Assembly (NCBI RefSeq): GCF_000750635.1
Contig: NZ_CCDM010000001.1
Coordinates: 434,001-498,000, forward strand
DNA length: 64,000 bases
Direction of reading: 5' to 3'
Origin: Oceanobacillus jeddahensis
GTDB taxonomy: Bacteria > Bacillota > Bacilli > Bacillales > Amphibacillaceae
Every line of letters begins with the position of its first letter. Position 1 is the first letter of the stretch. A program made the translations under genes and the position numbers. This document shows, piece after piece, positions 63,656 through 64,000 of the stretch. The notes beneath the pieces are model-generated. The model was not told the DNA's origin and did no database searches. It saw only the letters and a program-made list of their open reading frames with translations.

Positions 63656-64000
63656 TTAAAAAGGCTTGGTAATCATCAAAGCAATAATAATTAAAAACAG
63701 CGTATTGATAAGATGCTCATAGAAAAATAGCCGTTTAGACAACGTGACGTATTCTGCCGGAATGTCTTCCCCTTTATGTTCCTTCAACAATGCTTTAATC
63801 GGCTTAGAGCTGGAAACGAGTACTGTAGGACCGGATGCCAGCGCAAGCAAAAAAAGAACGAGACTGGTCCAAAACCAACCTTGCTGGAAGAGATATGTAT
63901 TTAAAAAACCCATCCATAATCCGGTGACAAGTAATAAGGTACCGCCAATCATGACGAATTGATGCAATTTGTTACGGATAGCATATGCATGCCGCAGCTC
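63656..64000 (-). CDS. DUF2269-like membrane protein (5' end outside window)
   Basis: The frame stays open from the TTG at 63967 to the right edge (ELRHAYAIRNKLHQFV upstream), so the gene extends beyond the window. Visible: helices VMIGGTLLLVTGLWMGFLN, FWTSLVLFLLALASGPTVLV and a C-terminal FLIIIALMITKPF. The pattern fits predicted integral membrane proteins of the DUF2269 type; no function known. Confidence 0.6.
   Translation of the reverse strand, partial: ELRHAYAIRNKLHQFVMIGGTLLLVTGLWMGFLNTYLFQQGWFWTSLVLFLLALASGPTVLVSSSKPIKALLKEHKGEDIPAEYVTLSKRLFFYEHLINTLFLIIIALMITKPF

Overview
The window is AT-rich, low-GC Gram-positive DNA of Bacillaceae type. Most genes carry strong AGGAGG-type ribosome binding sites. 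TTPP-like start codons are absent, but TTG and GTG starts occur among the ATG starts. The sequence shows catabolite (cre-like) and Rex-like operators, a GSP17M/YflT stress protein and Bacillus-style uxuA/yjmF hexuronate genes. A halophilic or soil relative such as Oceanobacillus or Virgibacillus would fit, but the genus is inference. No rRNA, tRNA, CRISPR array, prophage or intact insertion sequence was seen.

Layout. 1-2.8 kb: end of a TolB-like beta-propeller gene, an aldo/keto reductase, a small membrane protein and a GSP17M stress protein. 3.0-9.3 kb: a glucitol/sorbitol PTS operon (sorbitol-6-P dehydrogenase, FSA/transaldolase, a decayed second dehydrogenase copy, PRD activator, GutM, EIIC2, EIIBC2, EIIA). 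9.4-13.7 kb, minus strand: PfkB kinase, NCS1 permease, ADP-ribosylglycohydrolase and a GntR/UTRA regulator, parallel to E. coli yegTUVW. 13.7-15.3 kb: decayed minus-strand remnants and a lone 2-oxoglutarate dioxygenase. 15.4-20.2 kb: RpiR regulator, GntP permease, 3-HIBDH-type dehydrogenase and DUF1537 kinase for a tetronate-like acid. 20.2-21.2 kb: L-lactate dehydrogenase behind a Rex-type operator.

21.4-33.7 kb is the most unusual region. It holds an isopropylmalate-dehydrogenase-like enzyme, a second DUF1537 kinase, LysR, a TctCBA tricarboxylate transporter, a class II aldolase homologue, an Asp/Glu racemase homologue, a complete aconitase-family protein, a DUF6282-like metal hydrolase and an RraA-type aldolase. 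It looks like a self-contained route for a hydroxylated di- or tricarboxylic acid that I cannot match to a known pathway. 34.1-44.8 kb: a LacI-controlled operon of an enolase-superfamily dehydratase, split transketolase, two zinc alcohol dehydrogenases, an aldehyde dehydrogenase and a TRAP transporter. 45.1-52.7 kb: an Ldh2-type oxidoreductase, GntR/FCD regulator, second TRAP transporter, L-gulonate-5-dehydrogenase-like enzyme, UxuA and YjmF/UxuB, consistent with L-gulonate or hexuronate conversion through D-mannonate to KDG. 52.9-54.8 kb: a frameshifted acetyltransferase, a Nudix hydrolase and a membrane-anchored protein. 55.0-59.7 kb: a fructose-family PTS, a PfkB kinase, a tagatose-bisphosphate aldolase and a divergent RpiR regulator, suggesting tagatose or fructose use. 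59.9-64 kb: a heavily decayed dicarboxylate symporter and a series of small membrane proteins, some broken.

The common theme is import and breakdown of polyols and sugar acids: seven separately regulated catabolic modules, each with its own transporter. Decayed copies and frameshifts point to active gene turnover. A recurring feature is a well-placed ribosome binding site followed by ATA, ATT or ATC where ATG would be expected (six cases).
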